Source: Candida dubliniensis CD36
Taxonomy: Eukaryota > Ascomycota > Pichiomycetes > Serinales > Debaryomycetaceae
DNA: 64,000 bases
Assembly: GCF_000026945.1 (NCBI RefSeq)
Contig: NC_012862.1
Span: forward strand, 1,356,501-1,420,500
Direction: 5' to 3'
Of the stretch, positions 20,101 through 28,203 are shown in pieces (positions within the stretch are counted from its first letter, which is position 1; every line of letters starts with the position of its first letter). The translations under genes were made by a program, and so were the position numbers. Under the pieces are notes generated by a model. The model searched no databases, was not told where the DNA came from, and saw only the letters and a list, made by a program, of their open reading frames with translations.

Positions 20101-20457
20101 AAATATACCAATGATTTTGGTTTGGATTTAGTGAATAATCAAGAGATTGACAAAATCTGGTTGCAAATGTTATCTATGAAGAACGATCAAGCCCAACTGC
20201 AGAGACAACAGGAACTGCAACTGATGGCGGCTTCGCAGTTGCAATCAAAATCGCCGTTTGCCTCAGCACACCAAAGTTACATGCCACGACCAGAACTGAG
20301 GAGAGGTAGCTACTATGGTAATTCACCTTTTACTTTGGATAACTTTAATTTTGATGGATTCGGTGGACAAAGTAGAAGTTCTAACAATGGAGAAGTTGAT
20401 CTCAGTTCGTTTGATTTCTTTACCGATTTGCCATTTGATCAACTTTTTACCAATTGA
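17155..20457 (+). CDS. MRR1: Multidrug-resistance regulator Mrr1 (Zn2Cys6)
   Basis: Transcriptional activator of MDR1 and other efflux and oxidoreductase genes. Gain-of-function alleles cause fluconazole resistance. The frame is open to a TTG at 17146, but the first ATG is 17155 (MSVATPTEIPK), giving 1100 aa. The zinc cluster uses Cys27, 30, 37, 43, 46 and 55. A coiled-coil-like helix lies at about 139-160 (LSELNMLKQRLQNIEANIN). A conserved block follows (FYDGYTSICVRDFRRVN, about 286-302), then the fungal_trans middle region (PVLQCAYFLQLYHIFAPEDG, about 555-574). The C-terminal activation region ends DLPFDQLFTN. With this start Thr374, Ser595 and Cys866 are present, matching wild type at the C. 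dubliniensis Mrr1 activating positions I remember. At least three CTG codons (for example residue 103) should be read as Ser. Confidence 0.95.
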   Translation: MSVATPTEIPKSNETQVRKRRKVSTVCTNCKKRKIRCDRQHPCKNCIKSKKHSACVYDDGQVSPANLPTNGSSHGIIVPESRPYEDSAKIPIRFNNEVSRKKLKPVTPNNEHKTTKKSRDKTKVSNPQTASENEVTISLSELNMLKQRLQNIEANINAQANNPSFVPPSSPYPTQPNILPPPVLFSSWSPKQSNDRIMFNPQQRLTTNYNVSNTRGQSPSIQLPPLSFKDTPRGSIDSVRLYSEMSPPRSDLIESSLTSPESIQLPVSGDIVGVNPYLNETETINFYDGYTSICVRDFRRVNHGPFAWSSLMRKDKALSSLWNHILKKKEKKNEESQTFVFGQDMHEISQENTQLVASESNESETKFKKKTLETFGFSDVVPYDILKKKLQTQINKTTLPLGLTLYEEQVNMELQLVDRIHQQLPKKKVLWKLIDRFFSLLYPFMPFLDEIDFRQSVTKIIGEKEYKDEKIKELKVEKRLDLAVIGVLLIILRMSYLSLFCNKESVNEMRLKTTDPSPEAQEMKYLLQNPIGISLIDSAQNCLQYFDIFRKTSMPVLQCAYFLQLYHIFAPEDGDDGDGADTYALNSMIVRMAYSMGLNREPDNFKDVLNDKRQNHLGRKIWHFLVIGDVHNSYAFGTPKLISDDFYDTKIPFIEEGNENLIDKSLDQYVTRLVFPGYLVYNSVDQILKLILSVSGRLKVSEICKLLNQFEIGIAEQYGTLSNCLEPKENLIHIFARNMPVKMYISLKSFLVSVYFHLFLYYEHKNDSLSFFYLRKILKTGAGDIMPHYFELLGNSEVVCDMVINPKLIQIIHKANQINIALIIRVNMSIYRMKSLKLHAENCKNDDFYYSYYKELCKFSSCLTRCAEVGIAAVSKLSTRYYYAWKITKGHNFLLKTITSMEFYEKEVMNSQDITLPKYKLEQIVDLESICEVALNKLGKTQVMGDEFCSNVNYRKYKGDQTYSTSSESSSTPNKDSPLDSRKYTNDFGLDLVNNQEIDKIWLQMLSMKNDQAQLQRQQELQLMAASQLQSKSPFASAHQSYMPRPELRRGSYYGNSPFTLDNFNFDGFGGQSRSSNNGEVDLSSFDFFTDLPFDQLFTN

Positions 20458-21654
20458 AATGATTCTGGTGATTTGATTGTTTTTGTGTATGTTACGTATC
20501 GTTTAACGTTTTTTTTTTTTTTCATTTTCTATTTTTTCCATTTCTTTCTTTCTTTTCAATTTAAGTAATGATGCGACGAATATTTTTTTTTTTTGCTTGG
20601 CGTAACGCTTATTATCTCGATCTGGTGATACGGCGAAAAAAAGGTTTGTGAATCGGGAATAACATTATTTCCGAGATTTCTTCTTCACCATTCATAAAAT
20701 CTATTTCACGGAATAATAAAATAAAAAGCAAAGGAAAGCAGATCTAGATCCTTGATTTCAAAAAAAAAAAACAGACAGCAATGAGCCCTTTCACTTTCCC
20801 CATACTTTCACACAATATAAGCCTTATTGAATTAATTAAAGGCCATCCAAAACAAACACCAGAAGTTTGGCAGCCTGGTGTTGTGAAATTAAATTGATTG
20901 ATAAACAGGGCTCGGTAATACTTGCCAAAACCATACACAACTCATGCATCTCAGCCCAGTTGATGACTCTCTGTTTACTCTTCTTTTTTTTTTTCAATTC
21001 GTCTTCGAACTTTTGACTAGCCTCATGTTGAAACAGCAAAAATGAAGTAGTATCAATGAACATGAATATTAGTCAGCATTTTATTCTTGGGGCGACTTGA
21101 AACCAAAACTCGGCTCGGATGTACCTTTCTAGATTTCTGTTCCTTACTTTTTTTTATATCTATAACATCTTAAATGAGTGGTTTGCTGGCTTTACAATTG
21201 CAGTCATGTGCTTTACTGTTCAATGTGATTGTATTGTTGATGAACATATTATTGGAATGGGCGTTATTCAGTTTCAGAGAAAGAAAAAAAAAAAAGAAAA
21301 CAAGAGCACTATTAAGTAATCTCACATATCGTTTAGAGCTCATCAGATATAAAAAGCAGGAAGATCCGGTAGCAGTTTTTCAAGTTTGTATTATTTTCTA
21401 TTTCTCTTTGTCCTTTTAGCTTTTATTGTTCTTCACATCTTTCAGTTCTTTGTTTTGCTTATAAGTTAATTAAACTTACTCATAGTTTGTTAAACTTGGG
21501 AGATTCCACTTCTAAAATCAAAAAGAGAAAAAAAAAATAACAGCCTCCCTCCCCAACTAGAAAAGAATTTAACTTTATATTTCACAATTTTTTTTTTTTT
21601 CTTTTTCACATCCCCCCACATCCTGACATTCGAACTACTTGATAGGACAAACAA
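20458..21654. other. Intergenic region upstream of CTA4
   Basis: 1.2 kb with no gene. The MRR1 3' side is T-rich (20510-20525, 20584-20594). The CTA4 side has a TATA element at 21348, T-runs at 21589-21600 and no plus-strand ATG between 21260 and the CTA4 start. Scattered CGG/CCG triplets occur around 20630-20710 and 21110-21120. Confidence 0.55.
21348..21356 (+). promoter_or_regulatory. TATA box candidate for CTA4
   Basis: TATAAAAAG lies 299 nt before the CTA4 ATG, and the intervening 298 nt contain no ATG. This fits a transcript starting roughly 40-100 nt downstream with a leader of 200-260 nt. The start site itself is inferred. Confidence 0.5.
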
Positions 21655-24600
21655 ATGTCATCGGAACATAAAGTATCAAGAAACAAACCTTCCTTATCTT
21701 GTACAAACTGTCGAAAACGTAAAACCAAATGTGATAGAAAGCAGCCATGTTCCGCTTGCGTGAAGAAAATCAATTTATCTTACACCTGTGCCTATGATAC
21801 CCCTCCAAAGCAATTCCCAAATACTTCTGACAACTTTCAAAGAGAATATCCAGCACGCAAGCGACACAAACCTGAAATTAGTATTGATGCTAAAAATTCG
21901 GCTCAACAAGAATTGGCCAGGTTGCGGAAGCGAATTATTGAGTTGGAGACTTCATTGCAGCATGCACATACACCCAAAACACCACCGGAAAACAAAAACT
22001 ATCCTAGAAAACAGCCCATATTATCACCAACAAGCTCTACTTGTCCCAACCCTATTGTTAATGACGAAGAAATTATTAATTTTTACGAAGGTTATACCCC
22101 AATTCAAGTTAAACGTAATATTAGAAGAGTCAATTATGGGCCATTATCGTGGATTGCCTTGATGAGAAAGGATCCAGCATTAAATTTGGCATGGAAAGTT
22201 TTGTGTAGCAAAGATTCCTATTGTATAATCACCAATCGATGGCCCCGCTTAAGTTCAGAAAACAATGCCTTAATCAATATCTCCCACAATCCCGAGGATG
22301 AGAAAAATTCCAACTACATGGACAAAATATTTCAGAAAAGAGTGTTAGAATTTGAAGGATACGATGAATTTGTTCCTTATAGGTCTCTTTACGGCCGTAA
22401 GGAGTCGGATACGGCAACAGCAGAACAACCTGCATCATCCGAGAAATCAGCATCGAAAACTTCCTCCGCAACAAAAACTGCCAATTCTGGACCACGATTA
22501 GATTTCACTCAAATCAGTCTCGCCAAATCAATATTTGACGGTCGTATTAATCCTGAATTACACCTAATTGAGAAAATTAAACAAATTGTACCCAAGAGAA
22601 AAGTATTTTGGACTTTGATGGATCGATTTTTCACAGATATCTATCCATATTTCCCGTTTGTGGATGAAGATTCGTTCAAAAAAGAGCTCCTGAGAATATT
22701 TGGAGCAAGAAGTTACACAGATTTACCATTTGAAAGTATCAAAGTTGAAAAAAAATTGGATTTGGCCAATATAGCTATATGTTTTATTTTGCTACGGTTG
22801 ACATATTTGTCATTTTTCAATAATCGTAATTGTGTTAATGAATACATTATGAATTCAGCAGAAGAAACAGTAGCAAAATACATTATGCAAAACCCTATCA
22901 ATTTATCTACTATTGAAGTGGCAAATTCATGTATTCAGTGTTTCCAATTTACGAGAAAATCTAACGTGACTGTTTTCCAGGCAATGTTATACATGCGAAT
23001 CTATAGAAACTGTGCACCAGAAGAAAGCGATGGTATTGATGGAGGTGACTCCCAAGTTGCTACTGCATTGCTAGTGCAGATGGCCTACTCATTGGGACTA
23101 AATCGTGAACCAGATAAATTTGATGTGTGTAACGACGAAAAAGTAAACCATTTAAGTCGGAAAATCTGGAGTTTCCTTATGAGATCAGATTTAACTCAAT
23201 GTTACACTTTGGGCAACCCAACAAGCATAGACCCAAGAAACTATGATATTCGGCCCCCATTTGTAAATGACACTAACTCAAATATCCAAGATAGAGAAAT
23301 GGAGATTGCCATTGTGGAAACATTCGTCTACTTAAATTCAGAGTTGGATCTAATGCGGAAAATGCTTGATCACGTGCTCGATATTAACAACGGTGCCAAG
23401 ATTAATGATTTGACTAGAGATGTACATGACTTTGAAGTAATCTTGCACGATTTCTTCAATGTTTTAGGGAACGTTAATGCTGGTAAGGTGAAAACGGACA
23501 GAGAGAGTGTTATTCAATATTATCATGTTATTAAATTGAAAATCTTTTTGTCAATGAAAACAGCGTTGGTTTCGCTTTATTTCCACATTTATTTGCATTA
23601 CGAAAAGAGATTTGATAGTGAATTATCATTTTTTTATTTGTCAAAAATGTACTTAATAATAAGAGATGACTTGATCCCTGCTATTGGTCACACTTTGATA
23701 GGTAAATACAGCTCGAACGCTTTGGTTTTGAATCCTAACATGCAATTAGCTTTACACAAAATCAACCAAATCAACCTATCGTGTTTAATCCGTGTTACTT
23801 ATTTGGTGCACATGTTTGAACAAAAGCCAAACCATGAAGAACAGATGGAAAATGATGCCGTATATCAGGAGCATTTCAATAAACTCAAGAGCTTGATGAC
23901 AAATGTTAGACGTACTGGCGACTTTGTAAGAATCATTATGGAACGAATTGGTTCTAAATATTACTACTCATGGCGTATAGCAAAAGCTCACGTTGGACTA
24001 TTCAAAATGTTATCAAAACCTGAAAATTATGATAAACAATTATCTGGGATAAGAAAGTTGAAATCTTTCCAATTCACGCCAAAGCAATTGGATGAACTAG
24101 ACAATCTGATTCGTATTTTGGGGAAATGTGCAGAGAAGTTGGTATTTTATGAGGATAGTGTTGGTATGCTGCCTGATTTCGAAATGCCATTCAAACTGTC
24201 TGAAAAAGGGAATGAAGATCAAGGTCAAAGTGAAAGCAAAACCACCACAAATACATCCGACTCAGCACCAATATCAGTGACACCAGATAACAATACATCA
24301 GCAATAGTGACACCTTATTCGTCACTTGCATCACCTCGACTCCAATTGGAGAATATTAGCAATGATTATGTTGATCAAATGTGGTTTCTGATGATGGCAA
24401 TGAAATATGATACTCTAGAGCCTATAGGAAATAACCAAGATTGCCAGAACTGCAATACTGATGACCCTAATGCTTGTCCCGTGTCGTATTACAATCGCGA
24501 CAATGGAGTTTTAGGTGGTACTGGTGGTCATTTGCTTACACAACAAAAACAAATGACTGCACAGGAACAATTGGCACAGCAAGAGATAACACGTCAAATG

Positions 24601-24687
24601 CAGTTTGGTAACGAGAACGGATACAACAATGGATTCTTTCTCAATTCTGGATTTGATTTAATGGATGATGGATATTTTTATGGATAG
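21655..24687 (+). CDS. CTA4: Zn(II)2Cys6 transcription factor Cta4
   Basis: A 1010-aa zinc-cluster regulator. In C. albicans Cta4 activates the nitric-oxide response, including the flavohaemoglobin gene YHB1. The cluster uses Cys16, 19, 26, 32, 35 and 45. A coiled-coil-like helix follows (about 83-106, QQELARLRKRIIELETSLQ). Next come the family block FYEGYTPIQVKRNIRRVNYG (about 143-162), a Ser/Ala/Thr-rich linker (about 252-280) and the middle region with VFQAMLYMRIYRNCAPEES and DGIDGGDS. The C-terminus is Gln-rich, with a small Cys cluster (QNCNTDDPNAC) and an acidic/aromatic end. It is the third of three tandem paralogues and runs tail-to-tail into MSL1 with a 90-nt gap. Confidence 0.9.
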   Translation: MSSEHKVSRNKPSLSCTNCRKRKTKCDRKQPCSACVKKINLSYTCAYDTPPKQFPNTSDNFQREYPARKRHKPEISIDAKNSAQQELARLRKRIIELETSLQHAHTPKTPPENKNYPRKQPILSPTSSTCPNPIVNDEEIINFYEGYTPIQVKRNIRRVNYGPLSWIALMRKDPALNLAWKVLCSKDSYCIITNRWPRLSSENNALINISHNPEDEKNSNYMDKIFQKRVLEFEGYDEFVPYRSLYGRKESDTATAEQPASSEKSASKTSSATKTANSGPRLDFTQISLAKSIFDGRINPELHLIEKIKQIVPKRKVFWTLMDRFFTDIYPYFPFVDEDSFKKELLRIFGARSYTDLPFESIKVEKKLDLANIAICFILLRLTYLSFFNNRNCVNEYIMNSAEETVAKYIMQNPINLSTIEVANSCIQCFQFTRKSNVTVFQAMLYMRIYRNCAPEESDGIDGGDSQVATALLVQMAYSLGLNREPDKFDVCNDEKVNHLSRKIWSFLMRSDLTQCYTLGNPTSIDPRNYDIRPPFVNDTNSNIQDREMEIAIVETFVYLNSELDLMRKMLDHVLDINNGAKINDLTRDVHDFEVILHDFFNVLGNVNAGKVKTDRESVIQYYHVIKLKIFLSMKTALVSLYFHIYLHYEKRFDSELSFFYLSKMYLIIRDDLIPAIGHTLIGKYSSNALVLNPNMQLALHKINQINLSCLIRVTYLVHMFEQKPNHEEQMENDAVYQEHFNKLKSLMTNVRRTGDFVRIIMERIGSKYYYSWRIAKAHVGLFKMLSKPENYDKQLSGIRKLKSFQFTPKQLDELDNLIRILGKCAEKLVFYEDSVGMLPDFEMPFKLSEKGNEDQGQSESKTTTNTSDSAPISVTPDNNTSAIVTPYSSLASPRLQLENISNDYVDQMWFLMMAMKYDTLEPIGNNQDCQNCNTDDPNACPVSYYNRDNGVLGGTGGHLLTQQKQMTAQEQLAQQEITRQMQFGNENGYNNGFFLNSGFDLMDDGYFYG

Positions 24688-24777
24688 AATATAAATAGAT
24701 AACTAAAATAAACTATTTACTAGTAGTTTTTTTTTCTTTTTATTTAATCTACTCAACTTTGTTGTCCTCTTTCAAAC

Positions 24778-25392
24778 CTATTTTTTAGCAAACGAAAGTA
24801 TCACATCGTGTCCAAATTGTATTAAAGCTTCCTCTGTTGTCTGATCCAAGCATGATTTTGCCAATTCTTCATTTTCAAATTCAATAAAAGCCAAGCTTTT
24901 CACTTTTACCAATCTCACATTATCAAACCCAGCAAATTTTTCAAAGAAAATTTTTAAATCATCAAAATGTTCCAAGTTTTGAATTAATAATATATGGTTA
25001 GGAGGTAATTCTTTCCATTCATCTCTTAATTTCTTTATTTGTTTGTCATTCTTGGTACCCATTTTATCCAATTTTCTTTTCTTACTCCGTAACTCTTTAC
25101 GTTGTGCTATACTTTCATCAGTTGAAATCACATCAGCATCGGACTTTGCATAAGTGACATTCATAGGCTTAGCCAATAAATCTTTTTTATTGAACTCTAG
25201 AGCCTTTGTGGCACTGGGTATATCTTCAAATGTGATAAATGCTTGTCCCTTTAGTTTCAATGTTTTGAGTGCTGAAATCTGTAGTATTTTCCCACATGTA
25301 TCGAATGTAAGTTGCAACTCTTTTTTCAATTTATTTATTGAAACTTTCTCATTAAGATTGTTAATATAAATGGTTTGTCTTGGGGTAGTCAT
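24778..25392 (-). CDS. MSL1: U1A/U2B''-type spliceosomal RNA-binding protein (Msl1)
   Basis: Two-RRM protein of the U1A/U2B'' family. Yeast Msl1 is the U2 snRNP B'' protein. RRM1 opens with TIYINNLNEK and has the long beta2-beta3 region ILQISALKTLKLKGQAFITFED. RRM2 is ILLIQNLEHF...LAFIEFENEE at the C-terminus. A Lys/Arg-rich linker (RKELRSKKRKLDKMG) joins them. The frame has two ATGs. The upstream one (25455) gives 225 aa with a 21-residue extension. The one at 25392 gives 204 aa beginning MTTPRQTIYINN, which matches where U1A/U2B'' proteins normally begin, so I prefer it. The gene is divergent from the PPR gene. U1A (Mud1) is the alternative identity. Confidence 0.78.
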   Translation of the reverse strand: MTTPRQTIYINNLNEKVSINKLKKELQLTFDTCGKILQISALKTLKLKGQAFITFEDIPSATKALEFNKKDLLAKPMNVTYAKSDADVISTDESIAQRKELRSKKRKLDKMGTKNDKQIKKLRDEWKELPPNHILLIQNLEHFDDLKIFFEKFAGFDNVRLVKVKSLAFIEFENEELAKSCLDQTTEEALIQFGHDVILSFAKK

Positions 25393-25564
25393 GGAGTATT
25401 TTTTAATTTGAGTTGGTTTAGCTAAAAATAATAGTTCGTGGTTTACTCTATTCATACTGAAAAAAAAAAAAAAAAACCAAAAAATTTTTTTATGGAGTCA
25501 AATACAGATTTATTCAAGAACATTGGTAGTTAGCAAATACACAACTACGTACTTCAACAACAAC
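25393..25564. promoter_or_regulatory. Compact divergent promoter MSL1 / PPR gene
   Basis: Only 172 nt separate the preferred ATGs of two divergent genes (109 nt if the upstream MSL1 ATG is used). It contains an A17-18 run at about 25460-25477 followed by a T-run, a typical nucleosome-excluding poly(dA:dT) arrangement. Confidence 0.5.
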
Positions 25565-27856
25565 ATGTTTTATCGATATACTTTGACACAACGCCCTCTA
25601 CTAAGGTGTTGTAAATTTGTATACACTATACATGGTACTAGTAATTTTGCAACATTATCCAGTACTACTCCAACGTTGTCTTCATCATATAATTTTCAAC
25701 CTTCAATACGGAAGAACCCGTTTACTCCCGTTGAAGATACTCAAGCCTCGACAGAAAAGCCAATAGATATAATACAGAGTATTGATACAACATTAGAAAG
25801 CAATAGCACAAGTACTTCTACGCATATTAATGATATAAATAGTATAGATCTACCCACTGCAACAGATGAACAAAACACTATTCCTGCCACTGACATAATA
25901 AACAGAATAAGTGAAATAATAGTGACAGATACTAAAAGAGCAACTCAATTATACAAGGGAGTCAAAGATAAATTTAAAAGAAAAGTTATTGGGTCAGAAT
26001 TAATCAAATCTTTTCGTGCTGATAAAGTTAAATTATCAATTTGGAGATACATTATTGATCCACGAGGTAAAATAACAAGAATGAGTATTTTGAACGTTCT
26101 TGATTCAATTCTAGAAACATCAGATAAATTAAATGGGATGAAGATTGAGATTTTGTTAAATTATTTGCATAAACTTTCAGCCACTAATAACATAAATACT
26201 GATCCACTACTTTTAAGCAGTAAAAAATTCCATGATTTACTTCGATTAGTTCCTTCTGAAAAGCATTTTATATTATACCTGTATATGGTGCAACTAAATA
26301 TCCAACCAGCTATTAGAAGACATATGGATGGTTTGAAAAAGAAGTTAATCAATGAGTCAGCAAAAACAAGATTTGTAGCTCAAACAGGTTATTTTTCTCC
26401 TAAATGGCATGAATTAACAAAGACACAATTTAATAAAACTAAAAGATTACAAATGGTTAATTTCTTTGCAATAGCTGACTTTGAAAGGTTTGCGCAAAAC
26501 AGTATCAAACATAATCAACCAGCTATGGCATTATATTATTTAAACTGCATGCTTTCAAAATTTGAAAGAAAGTGTCTATACGGTGCCAAAGTCGTTGATA
26601 GTACTACTACAGAACAGGACATACAGATGCTACTAAGAACTGTATTGAATTTGGTGATGAAGTTCAAAGGTGGGTCACATGGCATTGATGTATTGAAGTA
26701 TATGAACAGTGAAAACTTGCGAGTCACATTTGATTTATACTTGTCATTGCTACAAAATTTACGACAATCGGAGAACTATAATGAATTTGCAGTAGTGTTG
26801 AATAATTTACCATTAGAAGATTTATCTTATGAGCAAAAATTATCGATAGGTACTGAGATTTTGGCAATGATTCAATCAAGATTTCCAATTTCACCAAAAG
26901 TGATCATTGGATATGTAGGTGCATTGTTTAATGGAAGTGATCCGTCCAAGAATCAAGGGTTAGATATGTTAAATGAATTACAAGTATTGGGTATACCCTT
27001 TGGATCTAGTGGTGTAGCCAAGATACCCTCGGTGGATGTTGTACAAGTTGCCACAATTCATTCACAATTAAAAGGCTTGAGCATAACTCATAATTGCTTA
27101 CCATACGTATACAATGTACTCATGGATTCCCTTGACAATATTTTAGAATCACCTGAAGTAGTGTGGCAATTATACAAACAATATCTGTTAGTAGTTCTGA
27201 ATTCAAGTTTAAATATAACTTGTGATGAGGTGATTACAACATTTTTAGACCATTTGTTAAGAACCGATGAAGATACTTCCTTTCCAGTGATACATACAAT
27301 AGAAAACTATAGGATTGCAAAGAAGATCACTAAATTTTATTATACATTCCCAGATATTAAGCTCAGCTCATTAAATTCCGAATTGCTAATCCAAACTGCA
27401 TTATTAATCCACAAAGACTATTCATTTGCATTGGAAATGTTAAAATTATCACGTCAAAAGGGAAATCCGTTCACATTCAATCAAGTATATCCCTTTATCA
27501 AGTATCATTATGATAACAAAGAGTATTCTGAGGCTCGAGTCTGGTACGATGAATTGGCCAAACTGGGAGCCGGTTCCACTGGTATCATGTTGAGTGAACT
27601 TTTTGGCATTGCTAAACAGCTAGGCTGGCCAGTTAACAGTTGCACTTATAAATTCAATATAACCAAAAGGAAAAGACACAATAAACAGGCATTGGACGAG
27701 ATTCAAAAGGATTCAGCAATGTTTATTGAAAAATCTGATATTGATGATGGAAGGGATAATGATCATCAGATTGCTACTAACAACAACAATAACGATTTTG
27801 AAAATGAATTAGGGTCCATCTTACAAAGTTTAAATCAAAAACTGAAAATTACATAG
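25565..27856 (+). CDS. Predicted mitochondrial PPR-like protein
   Basis: A 763-aa protein. The frame extends upstream only to a TTG; the first ATG is 25565 (MFYRYTLTQRPLLRC). The N-terminus (1-35) has Arg, Ser and Thr and no acidic residue, as in a mitochondrial presequence. From about 110 on the sequence is helical with repeated two-helix units such as PAMALYYLNCMLSKFERKC, HGIDVLKYMNSENLRVTF and SALEMLKLSRQKG-like segments (ALEMLKLSRQKGNPF near 645). This is the look of fungal pentatricopeptide proteins that act on one mitochondrial mRNA or rRNA. I do not recognise the target or a specific orthologue; Aep- or Ccm1-type proteins are possible. The C-terminal 60 residues are acidic and Asn-rich. 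Confidence 0.65.
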   Translation: MFYRYTLTQRPLLRCCKFVYTIHGTSNFATLSSTTPTLSSSYNFQPSIRKNPFTPVEDTQASTEKPIDIIQSIDTTLESNSTSTSTHINDINSIDLPTATDEQNTIPATDIINRISEIIVTDTKRATQLYKGVKDKFKRKVIGSELIKSFRADKVKLSIWRYIIDPRGKITRMSILNVLDSILETSDKLNGMKIEILLNYLHKLSATNNINTDPLLLSSKKFHDLLRLVPSEKHFILYLYMVQLNIQPAIRRHMDGLKKKLINESAKTRFVAQTGYFSPKWHELTKTQFNKTKRLQMVNFFAIADFERFAQNSIKHNQPAMALYYLNCMLSKFERKCLYGAKVVDSTTTEQDIQMLLRTVLNLVMKFKGGSHGIDVLKYMNSENLRVTFDLYLSLLQNLRQSENYNEFAVVLNNLPLEDLSYEQKLSIGTEILAMIQSRFPISPKVIIGYVGALFNGSDPSKNQGLDMLNELQVLGIPFGSSGVAKIPSVDVVQVATIHSQLKGLSITHNCLPYVYNVLMDSLDNILESPEVVWQLYKQYLLVVLNSSLNITCDEVITTFLDHLLRTDEDTSFPVIHTIENYRIAKKITKFYYTFPDIKLSSLNSELLIQTALLIHKDYSFALEMLKLSRQKGNPFTFNQVYPFIKYHYDNKEYSEARVWYDELAKLGAGSTGIMLSELFGIAKQLGWPVNSCTYKFNITKRKRHNKQALDEIQKDSAMFIEKSDIDDGRDNDHQIATNNNNNDFENELGSILQSLNQKLKIT

Positions 27857-28203
27857 CTAACATAGGATTAATAGCACATACAGAATTAACAGGGTCAAAT
27901 TATTTGCGAATTGATCTTGCTTGATAGGCGCAGATCCCATTGAAGTTGGTAGCGTAGACGAAACATATCTGAATCAGGGTAAAATGTAAACAAAGAAAAG
28001 AAAAATCGAAGTGTGGGAAAGGAAAAGGAGTGAAGAGTGAAGAGTGAGAGAGAAAAAAAAAAAAAAAAAAAAAAAAAAACAAAACAAAAAAATTGATTCC
28101 CACACACATTCATATGAATTAATATAAACATTGAATAACCTACCTAGAATCACTTTACCTTGTTAGACAATACATTCGACAAGACTAAACAATAACCTTG
28201 AAT
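27857..28203. other. Intergenic region PPR gene - ASE1
   Basis: About 350 nt. It holds a purine-rich stretch ending in an A27 homopolymer at 28053-28079, then the ASE1 leader. The ASE1 frame begins upstream with a TTG at 28198, but its first ATG is 28204. No gene seen. Confidence 0.6.
28053..28079. repeat. Poly-A homopolymer (A27)
   Basis: Twenty-seven A residues about 125 nt upstream of the ASE1 ATG, after GA-rich sequence. It probably acts as a nucleosome-depleting promoter tract. Confidence 0.85.

Noticed and set aside
13335..24687. Three tandem zinc-cluster genes as the TAC1/HAL9/ZNC1 cluster near the mating locus
   Set aside because: The second gene matches Mrr1 in sequence and hotspot numbering, and downstream neighbours (MSL1, ASE1, SIS2, FAA2, then AHR1, CAM1, MNN9, NOG1) fit the MRR1 region of chromosome 3, not the TAC1 region.
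25453..25480. Intron acceptor-like T-tract plus CAG before the upstream MSL1 ATG
   Set aside because: No GTATGT donor or TACTAAC branch site is found in the short divergent promoter; the T-tract is better read as a poly(dA:dT) element.
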